A stretch of 64,000 nt of DNA, taken from contig CDRNVI010000016.1 of the NCBI GenBank assembly GCA_977017575.1, positions 372,001-436,000 of the forward strand, written 5' to 3'. Of the stretch, positions 26,886-36,569 are shown piece by piece (position 1 is the first letter of the stretch; each line of letters opens with the position of its first letter). Source of the DNA: Paramoeba atlantica (lineage: Eukaryota > Discosea). A program made the translations under genes and the position numbers. The notes under the pieces are model-generated. The model was not told where the DNA came from and searched no databases. It saw nothing but the letters and a program-made list of their open reading frames with translations.

Positions 26886-28565
26886 ATGCATGAATGTGAG
26901 ATAACAGAGGGTGAGGCTACAATACGAATCCAACCGACTACCGAAGGAAACGAAAGCCAGGAGCATACCCAGCGCTTGGGAACCTTTTACAACAAAGTTC
27001 AATCTGTCAATCGCGACCTTTCAATTTTAGTAGTACAAAACTATATTGATTCTCTTTTGCCGAAAACGAAATCCCGTCGAAAAGGATTAAAAGACGGTGC
27101 TCGAATACTTGAGGCTTTAAGTGCCACTGGCATCCGTGCGATTCGTTACGCCAAAGAAATAGATGGAATAGAGTATGTAATAGCAAACGACATGGATAAA
27201 AACGCAGTAGACGAAATCCGCCGAAATGTATCTCGTAACGGATTATCTGAGCGTCTAGTTCAGCCGTCGCACGAAGAAGCTAATGCGCTTATGAGGAGAC
27301 TTGGTACTGATACGCAAAATCGCGAAGATTCTACAAAGATAGACATCGTTGACCTTGATCCGTATGGGTCTGCGAGCCCATTTATTGATGCCGCCTTAGG
27401 ATGTGCTGAAGACGGGGGACTCCTCTGCATCACCTGCACGGATGCAGCAGTGTTATGCGGTAAACATATTGGGACATGTTATGCTAAATATGGAGCAACG
27501 CCTTCGCAGGGTCCATTTTGTCATGAAATGGCGCTTCGAATACTGTTGCACGCTATTGAACAAAGCGCGAATCGTCAAGGAAGGTACATACACCCATTAT
27601 TGTCGGTTAAAGTTGATTTTTATTTTAGAGTCTACGTACAAGTGCTCAGTGGTTTAGCAGAAGTTAAGCTTTCGGTTTGCAAACGATCGTACAACATGCT
27701 TTGCACCCGTTGTGGTTTCTTCATGTCGCATCCTTGTGCAAGAACTCGAGCGCGGACTCGAGCAACAAAACGAAATACTGTGTCAGATGCACAAAAAGCA
27801 GATACGCTCGAGGATACAGATTCAGCGGTCGAAAATTCGAACAGCGCCCAAGACTTTGGCATATGCTCGCCACATATTCATCCGAAAGAGCAAAATCCAT
27901 CTCTCCATGTATTTAATTCGACTTACAATTTTTCTTCAACCTCTTCAGCGCATGGATGCCCTTGTTGTAGTGGTTCCATGTGGTGCGCAGGTCCGTTTTA
28001 CAACCAGGCAATGCACGACATTAATTTTGTCAACGAACTTGTTCAACAAGCTGCACTGCGCTCTCAACGTTCCTCACAGACTTTGCCTTCGCTATCACGG
28101 GTATGCGCTCTGCTGAACGGCGTGCGGGATGAACTACATGACGTGCCGCTCTATTATTCTATCCCTCGCATGTGCTCCGTAATTAAAATTCCTGTGCCTC
28201 GCCTGTGTGAACTCACCTCGGCGTTGGGACGGGGCGGCTATCGATGTTCTCAGACTCACTGCAACCCTGATGGGCTAAAAACGGATTGTCCAGGCACAAC
28301 ATTGTACCGTATTTTGCTTGCGTACATGACCCAACGTACTTCCCAGGGTGCAGAAAGAAGAACCATTCTCCATCTAGAGGCTCTCACAAACATTAGTTTT
28401 AAGGCAGATGATCAATACGATATCAGAACACGCAGGAAAAATTGTTTACCAGAGTTGGGGTCCGACATAAATCTTCCCCTGCGCAAATTCTTGCCTAATC
28501 CAGAGCCTAAGTGGGGGCCGAAATCTCGCCATAAAGCTGTGAAAACTAAGGAGAGCGCCCAATAG
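26886..28565 (+). CDS. TRM1: tRNA (guanine26-N2)-dimethyltransferase
   Basis: The 559-residue protein methylates G26 of tRNAs using S-adenosylmethionine. Diagnostic features are VQNYIDSL near the start, a methyltransferase core with ILEALSATGIRAIRYAKE, and the catalytic DLDPYGSASPFID at residues 156-168. A C-terminal part with zinc-binding cysteines (CTRCGFFMSHPC, then HGCPCCSGSMWCAGPFYN) follows. An Arg-rich low-complexity insertion (RTRARTRATKR) separates the two cysteine clusters. Length is typical of the family. The in-frame TTG at 26832 is rejected for the ATG at 26886. The tail SRHKAVKTKES is basic and may serve nuclear or mitochondrial targeting. Confidence 0.93.
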   Translation: MHECEITEGEATIRIQPTTEGNESQEHTQRLGTFYNKVQSVNRDLSILVVQNYIDSLLPKTKSRRKGLKDGARILEALSATGIRAIRYAKEIDGIEYVIANDMDKNAVDEIRRNVSRNGLSERLVQPSHEEANALMRRLGTDTQNREDSTKIDIVDLDPYGSASPFIDAALGCAEDGGLLCITCTDAAVLCGKHIGTCYAKYGATPSQGPFCHEMALRILLHAIEQSANRQGRYIHPLLSVKVDFYFRVYVQVLSGLAEVKLSVCKRSYNMLCTRCGFFMSHPCARTRARTRATKRNTVSDAQKADTLEDTDSAVENSNSAQDFGICSPHIHPKEQNPSLHVFNSTYNFSSTSSAHGCPCCSGSMWCAGPFYNQAMHDINFVNELVQQAALRSQRSSQTLPSLSRVCALLNGVRDELHDVPLYYSIPRMCSVIKIPVPRLCELTSALGRGGYRCSQTHCNPDGLKTDCPGTTLYRILLAYMTQRTSQGAERRTILHLEALTNISFKADDQYDIRTRRKNCLPELGSDINLPLRKFLPNPEPKWGPKSRHKAVKTKESAQ

Positions 28566-29129
28566 ACAGGTTGGAAGGCGTGGTTTATAAGGATTATTAT
28601 TTCTATACCTAACTCGCGATTTCGAAAAAAATGTGTCATTTTCTACGATTTAGCAATTTTCTCCTCAATTGACCTACAAGGTTCGTCTACAAGAACAATC
28701 TGCGCGAATAGAACAAAAAGAGTAAAAAGATGAAGAGCAATACAGTAATACAGTAATGTACGATAGAGTGAGAAAGTTCAGAACACCTCGATACTGATGA
28801 ATGCGTACATTATTGTCAAGCAGTTACGCGACAGCCTTCCGAAGGCCTCACGGTTTAGGATCGATGAATGTAAAATTTATTTTCCTTATATTTATTTTCC
28901 TTATACGCCTTACCCACATTTTCCTTTCATTTGTATCAAACGTAAAACGTAATATCACATGACAAGTAACTCTGTGAGAGCTCTCGAAGCGGTATAAGTG
29001 TAATCCAGGGATGATAAGTCTCTCTGCACAGCTCTTTTTGAAACTTGAGTATTCTTTTTCCGCAATTATGCGCCTCGATGGATTAAATCTCGGTTCGAGA
29101 GGGGTCATTATCGTCATAATTGTCTTTTC
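28566..29129. other. Intergenic region, no gene seen
   Basis: AT-rich spacer with a small duplication (TTTATTTTCCTTATA twice near 28876-28905) and a CCTTCCGAAGG palindrome near 28842. Confidence 0.4.
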
Positions 29130-29483
29130 ATTATTTTTTTGCGCTCAGGACTCAAAGTGTGTACTGGGGTAGTTTTCTTCTCTTACAAATATTTGTTAAC
29201 GATCCTTCTAGAAACGTTAAAATCACGGGATAGCTCTTTTCTGGGTACTCCTTGTCCGTACCTCATCTTTAAAAGAACCTTTCCACTAGAAGTAAGCCCC
29301 CCTCTTGGGAGTCGCTATGGTGATTTTGGCGTTTTCGAAAAAAGTTGAAAAAAACAAATATTATTCTTTACTGAATTTATAAAGAGCTAAAAACAGCGGG
29401 AACGTACAAATCTCATAATTTTAAACGACAACGTGGTATGAACCCCAAGCGACCCCCTGTGCTAAAAATAAGGGGGGTCACTA
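29130..29483 (-). mobile_element. Truncated Tc1-like element copy
   Basis: On the minus strand this copy matches the first third of the element at 38244-39175. Both encode a helix-turn-helix start (GSRYGDF/LV, then LKMRHGEGVP-type sequence read in the sense direction) and share a leader with GAGCTAAAAACAGCGGGAACGT. The inner part of the terminal repeat (GGGGGGTCAC) is present at 29471-29480, but the outermost bases are missing. The rest of the transposase gene is absent. Confidence 0.7.
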
Positions 29484-30304
29484 AAAACCTGTGCTAAAAA
29501 TAACGGTTATTTTTATTTACGGTTATTTTTAATTATGGTTATTTTTAATTAAGATTATTTTTAGACCTAAAAAAAATACTTTTTTTCATGTCTATCACCA
29601 TCGACCTCACTTTCATACGAAATAGAAACCTTTATAACATGATCACAGACGAATCCAATGGCTTGGGCGCTTAAAATTTACTCAAAAAGTGTGTTCACAA
29701 ATTATTTTATTTACGAGTGGATGATATTACGGTTAATTTAATTAAGAATAATTTTAGCCAAAAATAACCTTAAAAGCGTAATTGAATAATACCGTAATTA
29801 AATATAACACTGTAGCTTCTTTCCGCCGCAGTCCACTTGGAAGAAGGTCGTCCAACAAAGCTTGAAAATTTTTCAATGGAGCCCGATTCATCTAAATTAG
29901 ATGACTTACAATGTCTTTTTTTGTTCTATGTTGCCCATTAGACTAATGGGTGCTTCTTTTTCAATGACCGAGAAGTCATGGAAAAATAATACGAAAATAC
30001 GGTATAAAACATGAAAATAAGTTGATAATTGTTTAGTTCAAAAAAACGATTTTTTAAAACACAAAAAAATTTGTAAGAAAGGATTTTCTTACATGAAAAT
30101 ATGTTGATAATTTTTTTAAGAGGTTTTACCACATAGAATGATAATTTTTTTTGAGATTATCATTTTTAATGACCCATTTAACGACAGGGGCAGTATTTCT
30201 GCTATCATCGTAGTAGCACATCTTGGATTGAACAACCTTTACGACAAAACTAGTAACCAGATTTTCCCCTTCCCCATACTCGTCCAATAGTCTACGGGCA
30301 CTAA
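29484..30304. other. AT-rich repeat region
   Basis: No gene seen. It starts with four 16-bp tandem units of ACGGTTATTTTTAATT type at 29503-29566 and continues with AT-rich sequence. Confidence 0.5.
29503..29566. repeat. Four 16-bp tandem repeats
   Basis: Units at 29503, 29519, 29535 and 29551 read ACGGTTATTTTTATTT, ACGGTTATTTTTAATT, ATGGTTATTTTTAATT and AAGATTATTTTTAGAC. They begin just outside the truncated Tc1-like copy. Confidence 0.85.
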
Positions 30305-30595
30305 CTAATGGCGGCGCGCTAAGCCTTTCATATCCTCACGACTATTCTGGAGGGAACGCTTAACAGTATGCGATGATAGTGTACATGCATGCGCTCCGTG
30401 GCCTCGTTGACCACAGTACCGGCATGACCCCTGTGGCGCGTTCGGATAGTACCAGGGACGAAAACGTTTTTTGGTGGTTTCTCGCTCGGAAAAACCAGTC
30501 CGTTTCGGGTACTGCCCAGGGCGATATATATAGTGTACATCAATACTATATATCCTCCATGTACCCTTCACCCTTATGAAGAAGCGCCCCTTCAC
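30305..30595 (-). pseudogene. CCHC zinc-knuckle fragment of a retroelement (fossil)
   Basis: A minus-strand fragment of about 96 codons contains one retroviral-type CCHC knuckle, CRYCGQRGHGAHAC (C-x2-C-x4-H-x4-C), in a basic context. Such knuckles occur in the Gag of LTR retroelements and in ORF1 of some LINEs. The family cannot be decided from this piece. No reverse transcriptase lies next to it on the same strand. It is broken and looks old. Confidence 0.5.
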
Positions 30596-31158
30596 CCCTC
30601 ATTGACGCCCTCCTCCCCCGCCCTCTTCCTCTGCTCTCCTCGCCCTCCCTCCTGGACATGGATTTTACAATTTTGATTTTTTGCCGTATTATGAGTAAAA
30701 AAGGCGCCGCGAAGCGGCGCCAAATTTTTTTTCACACCCCTTTCATCGCCCCCCCCCCCTTTATTATGGACAAAAGCCGAAAAAGTGTCCATATTAAAGG
30801 GGGGGGGTCACAGTACCACAGCTTCTCAAGAAAACGAGACCAGTAAATAATTTGTCTCTGTTAAAAAATGGAATCGACGACTCAGACCAGAGTGTTAACA
30901 ATATAGCCATCAAATTAAATAGTTAAGAAGTTAAAGTTAAATACAGGACTTTTTACCTTTTTAAAAATTATGCTTTTACAGGTTAGAGAAAATGGATAGA
31001 TCAAGTACGTCAGTAAAAGTGATTGGATAATACATGGTTATGTCAAAGTTAAATAGTTAAGAACATTGATCTTCAGAATTGCATCAAACGTGAATTCATT
31101 AATCGAAAAAACAACGCGAAGAACAACGTACGCGATATTCAGGACGTAAAAAGCTGGA
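30596..31158. other. Repeat-rich spacer with hairpins
   Basis: No gene seen. It contains GGCGCCGC-GAA-GCGGCGCC, an 8-bp GC stem at about 30702-30720. A short inverted-repeat element at 30747-30823 has C-run, TTTATTATGGACA and the matching TGTCCATATTAAA plus G-run ends, with the GTGACCCCC motif shared with 26332. Confidence 0.5.
30747..30823. repeat. Short C-run/G-run inverted repeat (tiny MITE-like)
   Basis: CCCCCCCCTTTATTATGGACA pairs with TGTCCATATTAAAGGGGGGGG about 20 bases away, with one mismatch. The outer flank TCACAGTA matches the end of the 26332 element. Confidence 0.6.
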
Positions 31159-31272
31159 CCAACTCCCTGGTGAGAGCTGGAACTGTTGAGCCATGGGCTT
31201 CCCGGCCGAAAGGCCGCAGTCCTAACTCCCTGTTGGGAGTCGGAACTGTTGAGCCAGAACTCCCCGGCCAAA
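31159..31272. repeat. Imperfect direct repeat of ~55 bp, two copies
   Basis: Copies at 31159-31213 and 31221-31272 share AACTCCCTG-TG-GAG-C-GGAACTGTTGAGCC and CCCCGGCC blocks. They lie a few hundred bases upstream of LINE-A, perhaps in its 5' flank. Confidence 0.75.
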
Positions 31273-31350
31273 ATATATGGAAATGTAAAAAAGAAATTTT
31301 GATGAAGTTTATACATCAAAGATTACTCACGCTGCATTGAGAGGATTGGC

Positions 31351-31479
31351 GTCCGACCGTCTCTCCCACAGGAAGTGCGCGTGACTGCTTTCCGAGCCGG
31401 GGCTAGCCAAGCTCTACTTCCTCTAGTGAGGTGCAGTCTCCTATAACCCTGCTGGGGCAAAGCCGTAAGACGGTCGGAC
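31351..31479. other. Structured segment upstream of LINE-A
   Basis: GTCCGACCGTCT (31351-31362) is the exact complement of AGACGGTCGGAC (31468-31479), enclosing about 105 bases that include the sequence repeated in inverted form at 35820-35853. This could be the foot of a structured RNA, part of an element's untranslated region or a decayed foldback. No known RNA family is recognised. Confidence 0.45.
31420..31453 (-). repeat. Left copy of a 34-bp inverted repeat flanking LINE-A
   Basis: The complement of this segment, AGCAGGGTTATAGGAGACTG and onward, matches 35820-35853 with two mismatches. The two copies flank LINE-A about 4.4 kb apart. Confidence 0.85.
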
Positions 31480-31701
31480 ACCCCCTTTATTTCGCTTCGC
31501 GCTGCATTGCACGTTTCTGAAGATACAGTTTCTGTACCTTGTTGATTTATTAACTTTGTACTAAACTTATCCTTCGGAGCATGGTCTCCAATGTCACACC
31601 CCCAGCTCCCCACGCGCACTACGGCCTCCCTCGAGGACCTGTCAGCGCGCAGCGACACCCCCAGAACTTTCACTTCATCCGAAGTCGTGCAGTGCCTGTG
31701 A

Positions 31702-33651
31702 AGATCCGCCCCTCTGATAGCGTTTCATTCTCCCGGTAGAAGGCCCTGTAAGCATACGTGCCGCGACAAGACAAATTGTTTGCACCAGTGCTGCAAAATA
31801 GGAGTCCTCATCACGGGTGCTACAGATAATCCTCGACCAGAACGGCACCTCGGGGAGTCACCACTAACACGGTCACATAGCCCACTGACAGTAGCCACAT
31901 CGATAGAAACCGATCCGCAAGTCTCAACAGATGCCATACCGAGCGAAGAGGCCCAGTATGAGGAACTGTCAACCGGTAATCCGCCGTCGTCCGCCGTAAT
32001 ATCAGCAAACACGGCCAACTATCGCCCGTGTCGGCACATATGCAGCAATAAAACTCAGTGCAAACACCAATGTTGCAAGACAGTGGTCATGATCGTCGAA
32101 GAAAACAGTCAGAATCGAACATGGTCACTTAGGAATTTTTTTACGAGGACATCTCCTGCCGATGCTAGCATAATATCACCAGAGAGTCACCCTAGCTGGC
32201 CATCCGAGACAGGAAACTTGAGCGGTACTCAGGCTGTAAACCACGAACTCTCTCATACACGCACTCCCCCGGAACCTCATGTTAGTAGAGATAGCAATAT
32301 CCCCCCTGAATCAGTCTCTCGCCGTAATTGCGCACATAAATGTAAAGACAAAACCAAATGTAAGCATTCATGTTGTCAAAAAGGAGTTTTCCTCAAAGCT
32401 GGCGAAATCGCATACTCTGCCATAAGCTGGACGGCGCAAAATATTCTATTCCCTGCGCTTGGTGATGCCGAACGCGCTGCAGCTTCTTCACAAGCTTCGG
32501 AACCGCCCGCCCCAGTCGTGGCACCCCGCCTACCAGTTCGCACCAACTCCCTGCCCCGCACGAGTCCACTGTCCAGCCCTCTACGACATTTCCCATCAGC
32601 CCACGAGACGCAACCGGATTCCTCACCTTCTGTACCATGCATGGAATCCGTAGAAGAACCCACGCCCTTGCCTTTACCTTTACCTTTACCTTTACCTCCC
32701 CCACCAGAAGTAAATCGCAGAAGCACGATACTGCAGAGAATCCCTCGAGCCCAGCACGCCCCAGCCCTAACCGTTCAGCCCATTCCTGACCTGCAGAATC
32801 TTCTCGAAATATTTGACACAATAACGGGAGGACGAGTTCTGGTACGTTTTACAGAGGAACAGTGGGGCAATATTATTGAGAAAATTGAGGAACGTTGCAA
32901 TTTGTACGTTCACCCAGCGCGAAGCGATGAGGATGCCCTGTCTCAAGCTAAAACATTATCCGCGATCCTCGCCGTAACCGTCTTTGAAGCCGCACGGGAG
33001 AGCGACCCGACACACGGCTTTCTCCTGCGAACCAGAGCTGGCAGAGCCAGAAGGAACTCACGGCCCTTGGCCATCGAACGTACCACGAAGAGGCTTCGCA
33101 CACATGTTCGTCAACTCAAACGTGCACTTACCTTCATGAAGGGGGCCGCGAGAAACAAGCAGCGAGGAGAAATTAAGGAAGCAGGGATAGCGTTGAAGTT
33201 GTATGTGGAGGAAGCCAATCTACAGAAGAAGGAAATCGATCGACGATCGGCATTAACTCCGTTCCAGAGAAACCCGTGGACAGCTGCGGGCGAATGCCTA
33301 GATCGCACTGACCCAATCCAGGAACCCGAGAGGTCTTACCCTACAGTACCTCTTCAAGAGGTTGAGAACTTCTTCGCGGCATCATTGTCAAAACCTGAAG
33401 AGAATCACAGCATACCCCCCGTCGAGTTCTTGGGACCACGGCCTGACATCGACATGCCGTGGTCGGATATTGACGCCGAAATGATAGCATCTGGTGTATC
33501 TTCCAAGCCCTCGGGCGCCTGCTGCCTGGATCAGACACTGTATCCAACGCTCTGCTCAAGCGTTGTAGCCCTGTCTTTGTCCACATCGCTCAAGTATTCA
33601 ATGATATCCTTAAATTCGGGGTTTGCCCCCCCGCCTGGAAATCTGCCGTAA
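31702..33651 (+). pseudogene. LINE-A N-terminal part with three CxHxC-K-CxHxCC clusters
   Basis: Three copies of C-x-H-x-C-x2-K-x2-C-x-H-x-C-C-(K/Q) occur about 95 codons apart: CKHTCRDKTNCLHQCCK (31747-31797), CRHICSNKTQCKHQCCK (32029-32079) and CAHKCKDKTKCKHSCCQ (32329-32379). From memory a very similar cluster, including the following Ile-Gly-Val, ends the HFM1/MER3 meiotic helicases. No ATG precedes the first cluster in frame after the TGA at 31699, so the true start is unclear. The later part is Pro/Ser-rich and then basic and helical (about 33050-33250). Confidence 0.75.
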
Positions 33652-33686
33652 CTCGCCTCATACACAAAGGTGGTCCTACATCAACT

Positions 33687-35661
33687 ATGGAGAATTGGCG
33701 ACCGATAAGCTTAACTAGTTGCATAGGGAAACTTTTCCATTCAATCCTGAGCCACCGAATCCTTCAACATTCCTTGGATTCTCATGCGCTCGATACATCA
33801 GTACAAAAAGGATTTCTACCACACATGAATGGGACCGTCGAGCATACACAAGTCTTATGCGAACTCATTGAACACCAACGACGTCACAAACGGCAATACT
33901 TACTTGCACAGTTCGATATCAAGAACGCTTTCGGATCTATTCCCCACGCAGTACTGTTACAATCCCTAAAATGGGCCCGTGTCTCCCCAATTCTAATTAA
34001 CTATATCAGCGCGCTGTACAAAGGAGCATCTATTCAAATCAAATGTGCTGAAGGCCTTACGAAGTCGATCGAGATCGGCCGTGGAGTATTACAAGGAGAT
34101 ACACTGTCGCCGATCTTATTCAACTTGGCAATGGAATTGGTTTCTTCGCTTCATCTGTTCAAGTTGCCCATAGTACGGAATCACTTGGGATGGAAAGGAA
34201 ACTTTTCTGAAGGCCTTTGCTGACGACCTCAGTATACTCACGAACACACCAAAGGAAATGCAAATTGCCACGAACGTAATGGTCATGACAAGACGACCCC
34301 AGATAATGATTGACGCAACACCTATTCCTCAAATATGCGATAATGGTCGCACATTCCTGGGTGTGACTCTCGGACCTGGTGCCCAGCATGGTAAAATTCT
34401 GTTCCTAAAGCTACGCAATCGACTCCGTACCTGGTTACACAACATATCTTCCAGCTCCCACGACCTACCCGCCCGACTCTGGATATACAATAATGGTATT
34501 ATCTCCCGCCTTCGCTACTCTTTTGTTGTCAATTCATGTCTGACTTTTAACCACGTTCTGCGCCTCCAGCCATGCGCTACAAATGAAATCAGAAAATGGT
34601 TAAATGTAGCAAAATCCGCGACAAGCGAACTGTTGTACTCCGAGCATGGTTGGAACCTCGTGAGCTTATCCAAACTCTAGCTTCTTTCAACCGCGAGCGC
34701 CGTGGAACAAATGGAGAAATCACGCAATCCCGATGTCCAGCACGCCCTGCGAGAACGCATCAGGAGAGATGAAAACAAGAGAAAAGCGGGGTACATTCGT
34801 CCGCCGACTGACATACTCGGTTCAACTCACAATAACGTACGACGACTTCTCGACAGTGAATATGAGAGGCATCTTTCGGAAGCCGTGCAAAGGCGCACTT
34901 CAGTTGCGGGAAGATGGTTCCGCGTAGCGACGGAAGCAGACCTCGCGAGGGACTTCGCTGCCGCCCTATGAAATCTCAAAAGCGAATCGCTATCACGATT
35001 TACGGCTTCCGTACTCACAGAAAGGCCACTCCCCACTAGAGTGTCTCTCCGCAAATAGGGCGTATCGACACACACAAGCAACAAGTGTCCTATCTGCGAT
35101 ACTGAAACGCAAACCGCGCGACATATTCTCTCCGGGTGTAGAAAAGCACTCGAGCAAGAACGATATACTCTGCGACATAACATGGTGCTACAAGCCCTCG
35201 CAAACTCTGTGCAGAAATTCCAAGGGACCAGTCTATATCACTTTGACCTCCCTCACTTTCCTTCTACCCCTCCGTGGCTCACGGAACTTGACACCGAGCT
35301 GCGACCGGATGGGTGGGTGAAACTGTCCAACGGGGAGGAGTATATTATAGAATTGACGTGCCCCTGGGAGGAAAATTTTGTCTACGCACACGAACGAAAA
35401 ACTGCCAAGTACACAAATTTCTACCATTCCCGCAAGCTCACAAACCCGAGCACTTTCCTACTCGTTTTCGAAGTCGGAGCGAGAGGAAAAATAAGCAGTG
35501 CCGGTCGAACTCTGAACTCTCTATTTATGGGTAATGATGAGCTGGTGGCTGATTGCCGGCGCAATATGACCGTGAAGGCTCTGAGAGGGAGCTTCATAGT
35601 GTATCAAAACCGCAATGACAAAAATTGGATGGAGGAGAACGTTCTTGGCGACGCTGAATAG
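33687..35661 (+). pseudogene. LINE-A reverse transcriptase and endonuclease remains
   Basis: This is the second half of LINE-A, read in two frames with three further in-frame stops. The first frame (to 34223) holds reverse transcriptase motifs 0-5 and the next (from about 34200) holds the FADD active-site box. The zinc knuckle with an RHN motif is near 35080-35180. The PD...E...K endonuclease core, E-L-T-C-P-W-E with KTAKY, is near 35310-35420. The final 60 codons end in a TAG at 35659. Confidence 0.8.
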
Positions 35662-35819
35662 AAACGGGTGACCAAAACGTGTTTTGTGCGCGTTTTCACC
35701 ATATAAATCTCTGCAGGATTACCTGTATGATACAATATACCTTTCCTACCATCACCTTTCCATATACATTGAATATTTTGGAGCCACATGTACGTGGCTC
35801 CGGGATTTGGACTTGCAAA

Positions 35820-35853
35820 AGCAGGGTTATAGGAGACCGCACCTTACTAGAGG
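35820..35853 (+). repeat. Right copy of the 34-bp inverted repeat flanking LINE-A
   Basis: AGCAGGGTTATAGGAGACCG and onward to CTAGAGG, opposite in orientation to 31420-31453, followed directly by a T-rich run. Confidence 0.85.
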
Positions 35854-35866
35854 ATTTTTTTTCTAA

Positions 35867-36303
35867 ATATTTTGGACTCAGAGGGGTGATAGGCAAGGAA
35901 ACGCTCTAGTTTTTGGAGATCCGTTGAATGCCGAAGGAATTGGGTCAAAAGCTCTTACGGTGTGCTCTATGGTTTGGGAGGCAACCAGTACCTGGACTGT
36001 GTATCCTTCCTTAGCCACCCAAAATGAGCTTTCCGAAGAATAGGGTCCTTTGGATGTTCTCATGGGGTTCTGAGCAACCAGGAGGGCACCGGGTTAACGC
36101 AAAGTAGCTGGGGAAAGTTTTCAACGTCATTTTGTGGCGATTCGCCTGTGAAATGCGAAGTTGTCTTGGAGAGTCACCATGTGACTGTTAAGGAGCATAA
36201 ATCGGGCGTGGTCTCTGGCCAGGTAGAAGACTTTCGGCTTCCGGTCATAGGAGTTGAAGTGATTCTTCATAGCAAAAGGGAAAGGTTCACAAGCGAATAC
36301 TGA
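35867..36303 (+). pseudogene. Decayed coding region of unknown origin
   Basis: Two overlapping + strand frames read like protein. Frame 2 from 35867 to 36043 includes GNALVFGDPLNAEGIGSKAL and VYPSLATQNELSEE. Frame 1 from 36028 to 36303 includes CGDSPVKCEVVLESHHVTVK and VSGQVEDFRLPVIGVEVILH. Together they give about 140 codons with one frame change near 36030 and no clear start. Composition is like host genes. The second part faintly recalls arrestin-fold proteins such as VPS26, but I would not name it. It directly follows the LINE-A end, so the insertion may have disrupted it. Confidence 0.4.
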
Positions 36304-36569
36304 ACAGCAATAAGTTCCTTATACGCGGTGATTGTTTTCCACGTAGAAGTGCCCTGCTGTAAGTGTGGCTTTTTTTCTGTGAATAACACCTAAAATTAAG
36401 GAGGACGAAAATTAAGGAAACTATTTCGTGTCACAAAGGAATCGCCCTTATTTAAAATCTTTCTTAATTTCAGTTTCTGCTTTCCATACACTCGCTGAAT
36501 TAGCTTAGTAAGCGAGTTAAATACTCACCGTGTCTCTTTCAATAACTTATTATTCGATTAACACTTAAA
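36304..36569. other. Intergenic region, no gene seen
   Basis: AT-rich spacer before the zinc-finger gene. It contains a GGAAACTATTTCGTGTCACAAAGG-like low-complexity run and no clear repeats. Confidence 0.4.

Larger units (their letters stand above)
31702..35863 (+). mobile_element. LINE-A: decayed non-LTR retrotransposon with restriction-like endonuclease
   Basis: One + strand element with, in order, three Cys/His clusters (31747, 32029, 32329), a Pro-rich linker with a TTTACC microsatellite near 32670, a reverse transcriptase (33590-34300) and a C-terminal restriction-like endonuclease (35080-35480). The reverse transcriptase has NWRPISLTSCIGK, FDIKNAFGSIPH, GRGVLQGDTLSPILFNLAME and FADDLSIL. 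The endonuclease follows a CPIC...H...C zinc knuckle and has RPDGW then IIELTCPWEENF and a KTAKY motif, as in the R2/CRE/NeSL/HERO group. Such enzymes often cut specific genomic sites. The coding region changes frame at least twice and has at least three in-frame stops, so it is dead. A T-rich run near 35855 may mark its 3' end. Confidence 0.85.

Noticed and set aside
28980-29120. Possible tRNA-like sequence (TCTCGGTTCGAGAGG)
   Set aside because: No acceptor stem or anticodon arm could be folded around it; it is only a short hairpin. I found no convincing tRNA gene in the window.
30702-30720. GGCGCCGC-GAA-GCGGCGCC as a bacterial-type terminator
   Set aside because: There is a T run after it, but the window is eukaryotic and no gene ends there; it is part of a small repeat.
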